Assembly: GCA_037367355.1 (NCBI GenBank)
Contig: CM074699.1
Coordinates: 1,302,001 to 1,366,000, forward strand
Source: Neoscytalidium dimidiatum
Lineage: Eukaryota; Ascomycota; Dothideomycetes; Botryosphaeriales; Botryosphaeriaceae
Direction: 5' to 3'
Length of the DNA stretch: 64,000 nucleotides
Shown here: in pieces, positions 44,796 through 60,339 of the stretch
How the letters are laid out: each line of letters begins with the position of its first letter
Position numbering within the stretch: position 1 is the stretch's first letter
Program-made: the position numbers and the translations under genes
The notes under the pieces: generated by a model
What the model was told of the DNA's origin: nothing
Databases searched by the model: none
Seen by the model: the letters and a program-made list of their open reading frames with translations, nothing else

Positions 44796-45999
44796 GGGCG
44801 TACAGAGGAGCCTGGTACGCAGAGCCTTTGTTTTGGATGCTGTATACCCTATCGTAGAGCGGAGAATGAGAGGAGAGGATTCATGACTTCTCTTATTTGC
44901 CCCTTTCGTCTTCTCTCTGAGTCAGAGTTTGTTGGTGGTGGATTTATTGGAGGCAGCGGATTGGACGTGTCGAACAAAGCGCGTGCTTCACGAAGCGAGA
45001 ATGGCGCTAAGTACGGGAGTACGAGAGGGGTTGGAGAGCTGAGCGCTGTTACGACCAAATGGAGTGGCTCTCGGGTTCTTGTTCTTCGCTACGACCGCCG
45101 TGGTTGACGCTGACGGGAACGGTGGGTACTGTTTCTTCCCTTCATATATGGCGCTTATCTTTTTGTGCATCTATCTCCTTCGGGGCGAGTCAGGCGTTGC
45201 TCAGTCCCTCGCACAAGCCAAACTTTCAGGCCGTTGACGAGATGAAGCTGGCGTTCGGTCAACGTGCATGCGTGCAGATGCGAGTTGCCAGGTGTGGGAA
45301 TTTTGGCTTATACTTCTCGGAGGCCTCGTCCCAAAGCGGGTTCAGGGAAGCCTTGTCGGCCAAGGCGTCTGTCTACCTTGCGACCGGGGAGGCTGCAGCC
45401 TTCCGAGACGCGGACTCTTTCGCGCCCGATTCGAGCAAATGCTCCGAAACACGCCTTGATGGAACAGAACTTGGATGGCACTTCCGGAAATACGCCTGAC
45501 TCCCTCTGCAGTATTCTAGACTCGCGCTCATAGAAGCTTCAAAGAGGCAGTGTGTGTGCTAGCGGTGTCGCAGTCCGAGGAAATGTACCAGTGAGGACGA
45601 AGCGAGCGATGCTGCGGCAGATGCATGCGCCGGAGATCGTTATATAGCCGATGGACTCTCGATATTCTCTTGGCTCTCACCCTTCTCCCGTAAGGTGGAC
45701 GAGTTTCCAACCCTTCAAGTCGTTCGTGTGGACTCACGCGGGTTTCGGGGCTCGCGAAGCATGGAGCGCAGCTGCAAAAAACCCCGCACCCGCACGCACC
45801 TGCATCTTGTGCCAGGCCAGATACCAAATGACGTCGTCACGCGGCATCGCGCGGTAACTTTAAACCCGACAAACAAAAAAAGCTCCCTGGCTGTCCGCTG
45901 CCACGACTTGGCTCTATTTGAGCGTTGTGAAGACGCTCCTCGAACCCATCTCTTCGTTCATGCTTTAATTCAACCCCTCCGAGACCTGTCCACGGCCTG
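44796..45999. other. Intergenic between divergent esterase genes
   Basis: No gene is supported. Promoters of the cutinase-like gene (-) and the carboxylesterase gene (+) should both lie here. An unrecognised open frame of 146 codons at 45059-45499 is probably chance. Confidence 0.5.
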
Positions 46000-48052
46000 A
46001 TGCTGCGCCTCTCGGTCCTCAGTCTCACTCTCGCCTTCCTCACGTTCCACGGCGCGTCAGCTGCTGATGGCGTGTCAGTGAACACATCCGCGTCGGACGC
46101 GTTGCCAATCCTGACACTACCCTATGCACGCGTTCAGGCCAAGAACTACGATGCCATCAACGATGTACAGCCAACTTCTCGCCAAGACCCCTGCTCCTAC
46201 CAACTAGAATCACTGACCGCAACTGCAGTTCTACGTTTTCAAGAATATCCCCTTCGCAGCGCCCCCCGTTGGTGACCTGCGCTGGCGCGAGCCGCAACCA
46301 CCAGTCACATACTCCTCGCTGATCGATGGCTCCTACGGCCCGGGCTGCGTCCAGACTGGAATCGGCAGCCCCGACAACATCCAGGGTATCCCCGGCCCGG
46401 AATCCGAGGACTGCCTCTACCTTGATGTCTACGTCCCAGGAGATGCCCTGAGGTCCAATGGCACGAGGCTGCCCGTCATCCAGTGGTTTTACGGAGTAAG
46501 CTGCCGGGCTAATCAACGCACGCCAAGCTCACACAGGCGCAGGGCGGCTATGTGTACGGCACCAAAGACCTCTACTCCGGCCTCAACTTGATCCAAACCT
46601 CCAACAACAGCATCATCTACGTCGCCTCCAACTACCGCCTCGGCGCCTACGGCTTCCTCGGCGGCACCACCATGGAGCGCGAGGGCCTCCCCAACGCCGG
46701 CTTCTGGGACCAACGCGCCGCCCTCAACTGGACGAAGCAGTACATCGGGCTGCTGGGCGGCGACCCGGACCAAGTCACGGCCTTCGGGGAGTCCGCCGGC
46801 GCCGGGTCCATCCTGCACCAGATCACCGCGTTCGGCGGCACGCAGGACCCGCTGTTCCGCCGCGCGATCCTGCAGAGCCCGGCCTTCGACTTCAAGTGGG
46901 ACCGCGCCGGCTTCATGGAGAGACAGTTCCAGAACTTCACCGCCGCCGCCGGCTGCGCCGGCCAGGGGGTCGACTGTCTCAGGCGCGCGAGCCCGGAGAC
47001 GCTGAGGCAGGCGAACGACAACTGCACGCGCACGCCCTACGCCGAACGCGGCGCCTACCAGCCCGCCGCCGACGGCCGCTTCGTCCGCCAGATCGCCCCG
47101 CTCGAGCTGCGCTCCGGGAACTACTGGAAGGGGCTGGACGCCGTCATCCTGTCGCACGTCAAGGACGAGGCGTCGTCGTTCACCGACAAGAGGGTGAAGA
47201 CGGACGACGACTTCAACCGCTACGTCGAGTACTACTTCCCCGTCGCCGGCGTGCCCGAGCTCATCGAGAGGCAGTACCCCGGCGTGGACGCGGGGAATGC
47301 GTCCGCGCGCTCGGAGAAGGACAGGCTCCGCGACATGCTGGCGGGGAACCGCTTCGTCTGCAACGTCAGGTACCTCGCGGACGCGCTCGCCCCGCGCGCC
47401 AAGGTCTGGAACATGCAGTACTCCGCGCCGCCGGGGACGCACGGCGCCGACGTCATCCCGTCGTTCTTCTTCCCCTCGCTGATCAGCCCCAACGCTACCG
47501 GCTTGTTCGTCGACGGGTACCGGAGCCTGTTGACGTCGCTGGCCCGGGCGGGCGACCCGAACACTTTCAAGCGGAAGAGCAACATCCCTTCCATTCCCGA
47601 CTGGCCGCAGGTGGACAACAGCACTTCGGAATTCGGAAATGTCCTGGATGTCCACCTGTTTTCCATGGATCTGATCAGGGACTCGCAGAATTCACAGCCC
47701 ATCTGCAACTTCTGGATCCAGATCGCGGCCGCGGTGACGAATTTGGATGGCTACGCGCCCCCCGGGAGCGTCGTCTCGCAGAGCCTTTTGCCTGACAACG
47801 GGAATGCTAGCAGGAATTTTGGTAGGTGTGTTGAGGGTGTGAGCCTGAATGAGTGGCTGACGACTCGATAGTGACGCAGGGCTCGTCTACAAATGGGTCA
47901 GCCCCAGCAAATCCTTCCAGCACTCCGTCGGCAGGGAGTTTTCTCTTCACTCCATACTGGTGAGTAGCGAATGGCCCCCGAACATGACGTTTCTAATTTG
48001 GTAATGTAGGGTCGTGATGTTGATTTCAGTGATACCGGGTTTTGGTCTCTGA
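46000..48052 (+). CDS. Type-B carboxylesterase, secreted, GPI-like tail
   Basis: Five exons (46000-46164, 46229-46495, 46543-47821, 47872-47959, 48010-48052) join in frame to 613 residues. A signal peptide starts MLRLSVLSLTLAFLTF. The alpha/beta-hydrolase family is clear from FKNIPFAAPPVGDLRW, EDCLYLDVYVP, the oxyanion-hole YGGGYVYG formed across the second splice, the nucleophile elbow FGESAGAGS, and the catalytic-His segment GTHGADVIP. The last two short exons add a Ser/Thr/Pro linker and a hydrophobic end (FLFTPYWVVMLISVI), as in GPI-anchor signals or a single membrane anchor. Both small introns have proper branch sites (CTGAC and CTAAT). Without them the frame stops at 47871. The enzyme hydrolyses esters outside the cell; the substrate is unknown. 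Confidence 0.88.
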
Positions 48053-48251
48053 ATTCGGCTGATCTGTACCGCGGGTCTACGATGTCGAGAGATATTCCAC
48101 AAGCTAGCAGAGGGGATTAATGAGAGATACTGAACAACAATGAGATGATCTATCCTTCTAACCAATCTGTCCCCCCATTCTATAACAATCAACTGCGATA
48201 CACTGACAAAGCGCTTTGAGAAACGACTACATATCCCTAATTGTCTGCCCT

Positions 48252-51200
48252 TCAAAAGTCCCACTGGTTCAGCCAATTCTCGAACAACGCCCCATCGACC
48301 GCCTTCAGCTCCCTCAAACACGGACTCACCGCCTGCGTCCGCACCGTCTCCATCGCCGGCAACGCGCCACCCTCGACCTTCAGCCCTTCGTAAAAGTCCA
48401 CCAACTTGACCCCGGGCTTGCTCTCGACCTCCGTCCTATCCGTCAACGGCACGCGCCTCAACGCATCCAACCACTCATCGAACCCCACCGCCCGCAGCTC
48501 CTTCCCCCGCACCCTCCTGAACCACTCCTGAATCACCGGCACCAGCTCGCCCCACGCCGCGACCCGCGGATTCTGCACGTGGAACACGTCCAGCCGGTCC
48601 TCCCCGCCGCCGCCGCGCACCAGCCGCTCGTGCGCCCGCATCTTGGCCAGCACCAGCTCCACCACGACGCGCCCCGCCGCGTCGACGGGCACCCAGTCGA
48701 CGGCGTCGCGGCCGCCCAGGCGCGCGGGCACGGCGCCCATGGCGGCCGACGTGCGCACCAGGCTGGGCAGCCACTCGCGCGGGTTCCACGCGCCGCCCGC
48801 GCCGCGCGGCCCGCCCAGCTGCCCGCAGCGGACGATGCTGGCGGGCACGCCGCCGCCCGCGGCCAGGATCCGCCCCGCCACGTGCTTGCTCTCGCCGTAG
48901 CCCTGCGGCAGCGGCGTGCGGTCGTCGGCGAAGAAGGCCTCGGGCACCGCCCGGGCGCCCGGGTGCAGGGCCGGGTAGCAGCCGACCGAGGCGACGGACG
49001 AGATGAAGGCGATGTGCGGCCGGTGCCGCGAGGCCAGCGAGAAGGCGACGGCGTGCGCGACGCCCGCGATGTGCGTGGGCTCGTAGGTGGGCAGGGTGTG
49101 GTTGAAGTCGACGGCCCAGGCGTTGTGGATGAACTGGGAGAGTGGAGGGGGGGGTTTGTGTCAGTCTTTGGGGTTTGAAAGGAGAGAGGGGGAGGGGGAG
49201 GGGGAGGAGGAGGAGGAGGAGGAACTTACGGCGGTCGTGGTCCGGGCTAGCTCGTCGTAGGTGGCTTTGTCGAGACCGAAGAGCGGATGGCTGAAATCAG
49301 TGCGCAGGAAAGTGACCTGTTTCTCTCTCTCTCTGTGTTAACTCTGAGCGCTCCGTGGGACTCGGAAAGTGATTGCTGACCTTCCGGAAGTCGGGCTCCT
49401 CGCCGCGCTCCCTGAACGACTGCGCCTGCCGCGCCGCCGCCGCGTCGGCGGCGGACCGGTTGAGGCAGTACACCTTCTCGACCTCGGGCGAGTGGATCAG
49501 CTCCTGCAGGATGAAGTTCCCGAGCGCGCCCGTCGAGCCGGTCAGGATGATGGTGTGCCTCGGCGGCAGCGGCGCCAGCGTCGCCGCGCTCGACGGGTCG
49601 GGCAGGCCGGCCGTGTACTTGCGCACCATCTCGGCCATGACGGCCTCGCGCGGCAGCTCGGGCGCCCCGGCGCCGTCGGCCGCGGCGGAGAGCTTGGCCG
49701 CGATGGCGGCCGCGAGCTTGCTGACGGTCGGGTGCGCGTAGATGTCGCGCGGCACGACGGCGGCGTCGCCGCGGCCGCGGCCGCCGCCGCCGTGCGAGGA
49801 CGGCTTGATGGCGGACGAGAGCGCGCTCGCGAGCGCCATGGCCTGCAGCGAGTCGGCGCCCAGCTCGAAGATGTCGCTGTCGTCCGTGGCGCGCGGGTTG
49901 TCGGCGAAGTCGGCCAGGACGAGCCGGAAGGCCTTGCGCAGGAAGGCCTTGGTGGTGGGCAGGTCCGCGGCCGCGTCGAAGGCGCCGAGCTGCTCGCTGA
50001 AGCCTCGGCCTTCGTTGAGGTAGAGGGCGTCGATTTCGGCGTCGTACGCGCCGACGGTGGCTCGCCGCTGGATGGAGCCCTTGGCGGCGCGCGAGAAGGG
50101 CTTCTCCCTCCTGGCGAAGGCGACCTTGCTCTTCCAGACCTGGGCGTGGGCCGGGGCGCCGCGGTTGGCCGTCTCGACGGCGGGCCAGACGTCGTCGAGC
50201 AGGAGGGCGAGGTCCCGCTCGCCGCCGGCGGCGAGCACCTTGTCCCAGTCGGGCTCGACCAGCAGGGCGGGCTGGAAGCGGCCCTGGCCGACGACGAGGG
50301 CGCCGCGGACGAGCGGGTGGTCCTCGACCGTCTTCTCGAAGCCGACGGGGTTGAACTTCTCGCCGTTGCTGAGCACCAGCACGTCGTCGCGGCGGCCCCT
50401 GTATCGCCACAGCCCGGGCTTGGTCGGGTGCGCCTCGAACAGGTCCTTGGTGCGCCACTCGCCCAGCGCCGGGAAGGTGTAGAAGACGCCCAGGTAGCGC
50501 GCCTCCGCGATGGGCTTGATCACGCACTCGCGCAGGCCCTCGCCCTCGCCCGCGTCCTCCATGACGACGCCCGAGTGGGGGGACCACTCGAAGTACTGCC
50601 AGTCGGCGCGGTCGTCGTTGACGAAGCTCGCGATGAAGCACGCCTCGGTGCTGCCGATCATGGACGTCAGGTTCGTCACCCGCGCGATGCGGTCGCCGGC
50701 CTCCTTGGCCAGCGGCGCGCCCGCGAAGAAGACGAACGACAGGGCGGACAGCGCGTCCAGGCCGTCGTCCGCCTCGCTGATGTCCTCGAGGACCGAGGGC
50801 GCGAAGAGGCCGGACCAGGGCTTCTTCAGCCGGAGGATGTCGACGGCCATCTCCGCGGTCGGGATCTTGCCGGGCGGCGGCAGGATCAGCGGGCCCGAGT
50901 AGATGGACTTCAGGATCGTGATGATGCCCATCGTGTGGAAGAAGGGCAGCATCGTGAACAGCGGCTCGTCGGGCGTCATGTAGGCGGCGAGCGTGTTCAG
51001 CCGGCCGCGCGGCGCGTCCATGTACTTCTGGTGGTCGAGCGTGGCGAGCCAGCCGTTGGTGATGTAGATCGGCTTGGGCAGACCCGTGCTCCCCGACGTG
51101 TGGAGGACGAGCACGGCTTCGGCCTGGGAGTACGGCCGCTTCTCGACCTCGAGGTTCCTGTACGGCCCCTTGGCCCCCTCCAGGATCATCTCGTCGAAGG

Positions 51201-51776
51201 TGGGGATCCGGTGGCCCTTCAGCTCCGGATGCTGCCGGAACGCCTTCAGGTGGTTCTCGATGCCGTCGGTGTAGAAGTATCGCTGGCAGTTTGTGCGTTG
51301 GATCAGGTTGATCTGCCCTTCGTCTGAGTTGCGCAAGGACGGGAGCAGTGCCTGGAATTGCATGTCAGTTCTTGCTCAAGCGTTGTTCAGCTGGTATTCT
51401 TGGTTCAACTCACCTTGCGGTTCGCCTTGATCATTGCAAGAATGACCACAGTGTATCTTACGTCATTCGTCCTGGCAGATTGTGAGCGACAGCTCTGATA
51501 AGAACGAGTGCGAGCGCCTTACCCGAGGTATGCTACCGTCTCCCGGGCTGTGCCAGCCCCAATGGTCTTTTCGATCCATCTTGCCATACCATCGATAGCT
51601 TGGGACAGCTCGTGGAAGGTGATGTCCCTCCATTCGCCATGGATGTCGTCTGTCACAGGGACTGTGACCCAGGTGCGAAAAGGCTGTGCGGCCGCCAACT
51701 CATCGACACGACGCGTGATGAGCCTGTCGGCGAATGGAGAAAGGCCTCCAGAGTAGTTGCTCGAAATGGAACCCAT
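48252..51776 (-). CDS. NRPS-like reductase (adenylation-thiolation-reductase)
   Basis: Five exons (51776-51523, 51471-51414, 51351-49381, 49316-49230, 49133-48252) join in frame to 1083 residues. Residues 1-560 are an adenylation domain: LHTSGSTGLPKPI (phosphate-binding loop), GSTEACFI, RTKDLFEAHP and GEKFNPVGFE. The carrier domain has the phosphopantetheine site LGADSLQAM with Ser605. The reductase domain opens with the NADPH loop ILTGSTGALGNFIL (about 705) and has the Tyr-Lys pair YGESKHVAG (Tyr869) and VDWVPVD. Such enzymes activate a carboxylic acid with ATP, tether it as a thioester and release it as an aldehyde or alcohol. There is no condensation domain, so it is a stand-alone acid reductase rather than a peptide maker. 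The substrate is unknown; adjacent esterases and a transporter may belong with it. Confidence 0.93.
49196..49222. repeat. Purine-rich GGA repeat inside an intron
   Basis: A GGGGGA/GGA run within the last intron (49229-49134) of the reductase gene, on the coding strand a pyrimidine tract just after the donor. It is not near the branch site. Confidence 0.75.
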
Positions 51777-53270
51777 TGTAGAGCGAACGAAGCGATTGGG
51801 TTGGAAAGTGAAGATCGAACGATGGAGGGAGGGCCGCTTTCTGTTGGTGGTAGATACTGAGATTTGGAGATTCCCTCTCCCTTTATATGCTACTGCTCTA
51901 AAAACTCCCGTCCCAGGCCTCCTGTGCCATTGTCCGTGATATTTCCGCGAACGCAACGAGAGTTGCAGATACCATGAGTCCTTCCTGTTGAGACATTTTC
52001 GTGCATCCGTAAAGCTGGTACAATGGAGGGTGGGTTCGGCCACTGCGGTCGGTGAAGTAAAGGGGAAGGACTCCGTGGGTGCATACAATCACACGTGCGT
52101 TTTCACGAATACCACCCATGGTCTGCAGTAGGGACCCGTAGCACAGCTAAGGTTCGGAACGAGTTCGGGGATAGGTGGTTGGTCGGGTTGGGAGGGGGGG
52201 ACCTCTGTAGAGCTGTTGATCGCAGACCCTTGTTGTTGATCAAGCCTCGCATGCATCTCCTTTTCGTCAGCAATGGGTCTTATCTCTTGATATCAAAGCG
52301 CCTGGGTCTAGGATGGGATTGGAGAATGCTTAGTGGGCACGGGCGGTGGTTTGCCGCATCCCCTCGAGGGCTCCATCTTGTCGTTGGCCCCGACGCGTCA
52401 TCTAGAACTGCTAGTGTCAACTAGTCGTAAATTCCCGTACTCTTGCGACAAAAAGCCAAGCATCTCAAGCCTCTGAATTGAGCTTGACTGTGGCAATCAT
52501 TGCATCGATTCCGTGCGCCCCGACGTGAGGCGCAAGGGCCGGCCCGCATCCGATCGAGGGGTAGGACAAAAAAGGACGCATGGCTTGAGCAGAGACGCCT
52601 CAATCTCGCTGGCCCACAATAAAGGAGATCCAACGAGCCAGATAGCTGGGAGTGCGATGTTGCATCATTGCTATGATGGACCAACGGAACCCTGGAGCAG
52701 CCTCGGCTGTCGGACTTCTCTCGCACGGAGCGGGCTTTAAGAATAGAAACAGGCCCGCCTGGAGGCATTTCTGGCAAGACACAACGCGACACTCTCCTCA
52801 GTCATGAGAAAGACATGGCTGTAGTGCATGAGAGCCCTGCAGAAAAAAAGTGGTGCATATGGTGGAACTGAGATGAGGTCTAAGAACATTCATGAATTGT
52901 CTTGTCACGCTTTGATTTTGTCATGATGTCGACTGAGCGCTAACCTTCTCGCCAGACTCGATCGAATCATTTACGGTGATAAACCCTGGCATATCTGTCA
53001 GCTTGTGTGATATTCCAGACAAGACCGCGTGAATCTTGCATGACTTCTGTAGTGTGACGAGCATTTGACATATGGACATAGCGTCTCTTGATAAATACTC
53101 TCATTGTAGCCGACGAGTTTGTCCAGCGGTAGATAAGATAGTAGAGGGCCGAATCATCATCTCTGCATTCAGTTCATTGCAGTTATGTCGGAATTTACAT
53201 GAGTGGCTCCACTTGGCTTCTAGAACTGCCACTGTACACCCGAAGAAAGCGATTACGCGCCCCTCCGTTT
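51777..53270. other. Intergenic between reductase and transporter
   Basis: Promoter of the reductase gene (minus strand) at the left, 3' region of the transporter gene at the right. I find no gene in between. Confidence 0.5.
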
Positions 53271-54958
53271 CTACGACTTCGTTACAATCCCAACCTGAAC
53301 AGCCTCAGCGTCGGACTCGGAGCCAGCAGCCTGCACGACGCCCTCACTGCTACTCTCATCGCCATCTTCGCCGGGCACGCGATCCCGCACCAAAAACGCA
53401 GCCCACGTAGTAAAAGGCACTGCAACGTAAAACGTCACAACCGCCACGATCAGGTTCGTCATCAACGACGCACTCCTGACCGAGCCCACGGCATACGCCA
53501 AAGCCTGGCCCAGAGACTCTCCCGATCTGAGAACGCCCATCGACAGCGCGATCGTATCCGCCTCGGTGTCGAAGGAGCCGAGGGCCCAGTAGAGCCAAAC
53601 GCCGACGATTTCGTACGCAATGCTGCCGAAAGTGATGAGCTTTGAGGTCATGATAGTGAATTTCCAGATTCGCTTACCGGTAAATGATGTAAATGCCGAC
53701 ACCCGCACCGAAGTTGGAGCTCGTCCGGTCGATCTCCGGGTTCTGCTCTGCCCACTTCACCTGCACGACGATGTTCCAGATCCAGGTCCCCGTGAACAAG
53801 GCGAGCGTGAAGAACCAACTCCAACGTGCCTGCGAAGTGCGCTTGACGTGCTTGGTGTCTAGCCACCAACCCGTCAGCACGTTAGTTATCGCGCCGGTCA
53901 CCGCGATCAAGAAGCCTGCGAGAGCTCGGGCGCGCACAGTGAAGTATGCGGTCAGGTAGTTGCCTTGGTAGGTCACGCCCCATTGTGCGGTGATGAAAGC
54001 AGGGATGAGGAGGATGACTTCCTTTCTCTTGAATATCCGGACGAATGCAAGGGTTTGGGTCTTGAAATCTTTGCTTTGGTTGGAGAAGCTGGGCTTCTTG
54101 CCGTCCTTGCGGATGAGCTTATCAGGAGGAGAGATGAGGAGGGAGAGCGGAAGTCCCAGACACTGAAGGCCTACAAGGACGAGGTAGGTCTTTGGGGCGA
54201 TGGCACCGGCCTGGTCACCGTCTTTGTTGATCGCGAGCTGGATTGCTGTGCCGATGATGGATCCGAGTTTTCCAAGAGCCATCCAGATGCTGACTGCAAT
54301 GCGACAAGAGGGTCAGAAGTTGAGCGTTCGAAGTTTGGTAGAGCGGTGACTCACTGCAAATTCCCCTCCTCTGCACTTCGGGGTAGCCGACACCAATTGC
54401 CGCCTCAGCCGGCCACAGCGCTGCCGCCTTAACGGTGTCAGGAGAGCATCGCGGTAGAAAGGCTCCAATGGACTTACCGATAGGCCGCAAGTTACGGAAC
54501 CAAATATCAAGAACCATTGTGTACCCCATACCGAGTTGCAATACAGAGCTGCAGAATACGGCACGTATCCAATGCAACCGACGAAAACCACCCATCGCAT
54601 GCCGATGATGTTCCCGACAACGCTCGCAAGTGGTGAGAAAAACACCATGACACTTCAAATTCGATTAGTCATCTGGATTCCGTGAGAATTTTGCAGGTGT
54701 CTTACACGAAAGTGATGACATTGGCGGCGTTTACCACATATGGTTCTGCCTGTCCACCGGCACCGAGATCTAGAAAAAAAAATTGTGAGTTCATGGGTTC
54801 TGCATTGAACTGATACATGCCTTACTGTTGAGGGCTGTCCAAATTCCCGGTTGAGTAAAGCTGATAAGGCCCAGAATCACTGCTTGGAAAATTGTGCCGC
54901 GGTAGAATTTGCGCGCGGCGCTGTGAACGGCGCTCTTTTCCTCCAAAGCGCTCGCCAT
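53271..54958 (-). CDS. UNC93-like membrane transporter (MFS, DUF895 type)
   Basis: Exons 54958-54826, 54769-54706, 54652-54478, 54427-54355 and 54293-53678 join in frame. They encode the first eleven or so membrane segments: the start MASALEEKSAVHS, GLISFTQPGIWTALN, VVMVFFSPLASVVGN, ALWPAEAAIGVGYPEVQ and so on. The last part (53639-53271; ITFGSIAYEIVGVW onward, ending with an acidic tail) is clearly the continuation, but the junction does not resolve: the donor at 53677 and the only AG (53640) are 38 bases apart and leave the frame shifted by one. Either an unusual splice or a real lesion is present. Homologues are fungal UNC93-like proteins of the major facilitator fold, some linked to export. 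The gene lies beside the NRPS-like reductase. Confidence 0.78.
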
Positions 54959-56437
54959 AGCTATGATACGGATACCCAGAGGCCTCTCAAGACTCCCATA
55001 GAAGCTTGGAAAAGCTCTCTTATAGCCACAGACCGCGTCATCTTTATCGGTGTCTCACTTTTTCTGAGGGTCGCGCAAGAGAAAAGAAAATGATATCAGA
55101 AGTGGGATACGCGGAGAGACTCCCGCAAAAGAGTGTAGTGGGCTCGGAGCATGTAGTTGAGTCTGGTCCCTATCAAGTTCAAGTGTCCTTTGTGGTTGGG
55201 ATAACGTGATTTGTCCCCAGTATCGCGTTGGTACTGGGAGCGGTTCAACTTCGGAGTTCAGGCATGTGAGTGGAGTAATGTCGCATTCTTCCTGGATTAG
55301 GCTAGTGACTGGGCATCACTTTGCGTCGTGCTCTTTTTTCTTGGACTATTGGAAGAACTTGGAAGCGGAAAGAGCCGACAAGGTCATTGAAGTGCCGATA
55401 AGAAGCTCAGGGTTTTAATGGGAAGTTCTTTCAGGGAAAAAAAAATCCTGCCTGAAAGAATAAACATGCGCGCTTTGTAACCAGATGTCGAGTGCGCCTG
55501 ATCAAGAGTACCAGGCGTCAACAAAACATGCCCCTGAGAGCCAGGACTGGCGTAAATTGAGCCAGAATCATATTGAGCACGTCGAGATACCAGACTGATG
55601 TTGCTCCAGTAGCATAATGACCCAGATTCATGGTGCTGCTCCAGTATCCCGTAGAGGATGACTAGCAGTCCTGGCTCAGTCCCACGAGTCTAACAATGTG
55701 GCGATCAAGTTACGCGAGTAGAATTGACTTGGGATTGGTCCAAAAAGTGCTAGACAGGACGTATAGCTTTCTCGAATTTCCACTGAGTGCATTCGGTGAA
55801 GCGAAAATCCTGTAGCTACTCATAGGAGACCTGGCAAACACTTTTACTAGACAACTCTCCAGAATCTTGTTAAGAGGCACATTGTCGTGACTAAGTACTG
55901 GAGACGCCGTAGTGTTCCTGCGCGATGATGGCGACTGCACTTATCCGGTTCCTCGGTGACGCAAAATAGATCCGCAAAAGGTCCCCGACAATAGACTTCA
56001 GTGGCACTTGGACTGCAATGATGCTCTACATGCCAGAAAAGCCAAGCTGTTCTTGGTGCATTGTAGTTGATAAGGAGTCGTGTTCGAGAGGAGGGCGACA
56101 GCGAGATGGTCCGACAGCTCGAGCGGCCTCAGCCATTACGAGCGAGTGTAGCATGTGCGGAATACTGTTCGCGGCGCGGTTAAAGTTGGCGATATTGTTG
56201 AACACAGGCAGCGGCAATCTGAAGGAGATGGAGAGGACGAAGGTTGACACATATTTGTTTCCGGGGGGCCAGGAAGCTTATACCCGGCGGCACGCTTGGC
56301 TTCAGGGTCTGTCGATCGGCGGGAGGTCCGGCGTCGGGCGTCTCGGCGGTGGGTCCTCAGAGCACATGCCCTCGCGTCTGGCGTCAGAACCGGTCGCGTC
56401 TCCCGCAGCACCACCCACCAACTGCTCCACCGCTCCA
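54959..56437. other. Intergenic, with an inverted repeat
   Basis: No gene I can support. The GC-richer last part precedes RecQ. A 12-base inverted repeat (GAGCCAGGACTG, near 55535 and, reversed, near 55669) flanks about 125 bases in which TGCTCCAGTA occurs twice. This could be an old short mobile element remnant; nothing else supports that. Confidence 0.45.
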
Positions 56438-59111
<2,674 letters not shown>

Positions 59112-60339
59112 GATGGAGAGGGAGAGACAGGAGAGGGACGCGTGCTGGCATAAGCAAGCGACTCATTGGACGAGGGCTCGTCCCGTTTAAGCTTTGCTTA
59201 GGCGAATGAGTGTCTGGGGATTCATGCCGTCGATTACCCGCATGCTCGCCATTGGCCGCATCCCGTGCATAACCTGTAACGACTTTTCCCGGAACAAGAA
59301 CCGCGCGTGTCAAGGAACGGCCTCCCAATAGCGATCGAGGTAAAGGGGAACAGGTATCAGGTAATGCCAAGCCTTTCTTTCTATCGGCCTGAATCAGGCA
59401 ATGCTGGAAAGTGTCAGATAAGGGTCCTTGTCTTGCGACGACGATTATTCCAAATGCCGAATTTGGTGATGCTTCTTTCTGCGCCAAGACCGCGACGCAT
59501 GGCGGTTCGTGGAGGGCCTGAACATTCTCAAACTCCTCCCTTCTCGCACGGACGCGATCCTAACATCACTTCATGGCAGGATGGTGCCATGCGCTTGGGA
59601 GAGTCTTGGAGGAACGGTAGTTGTGATGTGCAAGGTTTCTTTGTTTTCTCTCTTTTCTCTCTCTCACTCTCTCTCTCTTTTCGAGTCTATCGAATAGGAA
59701 AGCCTAAGCGAGACTACCGGAACATAGTAATTTGGTTCCCCCTCTGCTCCATCACTCTCTCTCCGTCTCGATTAGGAATTTCAATATCATGATAGAAAAG
59801 GAAAGGATATACCGAACGAAAAGTCCCCCCTCATGTCAAAAGTTCCCAATTTCAGAAAAGCAGCGTCTCAGAGGTTCCCCCTATACAAGGAAATGTTTTC
59901 AGATACATGAAAGTTATTTTTCCCATGATAGTCATACACGTTACATGAATAGAAAAACGAGACATTTCATTTCGTTCAACACAAAGCGGGATCTTTCCAT
60001 GGATTTTTACGGCTCTCTTTGCGAGTAGTAAAAAAGGAAATGGAGAACTGCTTTGCGAGAGAAGGGGAGATAAAGGAGTAAGAGTAGGAGGAGGAACGAC
60101 CGAGCGACCGCGAGACACACCACATACAACTCTCCAAAAAACTAATAAGGAGGTTTCGATGCAAGACGTGACGGGCTGAAACCTCCCCCCCAAAAAAATC
60201 CGCTCAAACGGAACCCGTCCGCGAGAGAGAGACTGTACTCCTTTCTTTGTTCCCTTCGTGAGAAGACCCTTTTTCTTTCAATTCCCCGGGCACAAGAAAG
60301 GAAACGAATTAGTTATGGTAGCTTGTAATTTGCCAACGC
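59112..60339. other. Intergenic between convergent genes
   Basis: The 3' regions of RecQ (+) and the zinc transporter (-) meet here. A CT-rich run lies at 59648-59680. No gene is seen. Confidence 0.5.

Noticed and set aside
49247..51327. Long open frames on both strands over the NRPS-like reductase.
   Set aside because: They are GC shadows; the true frame shows adenylation, carrier and reductase motifs in order.
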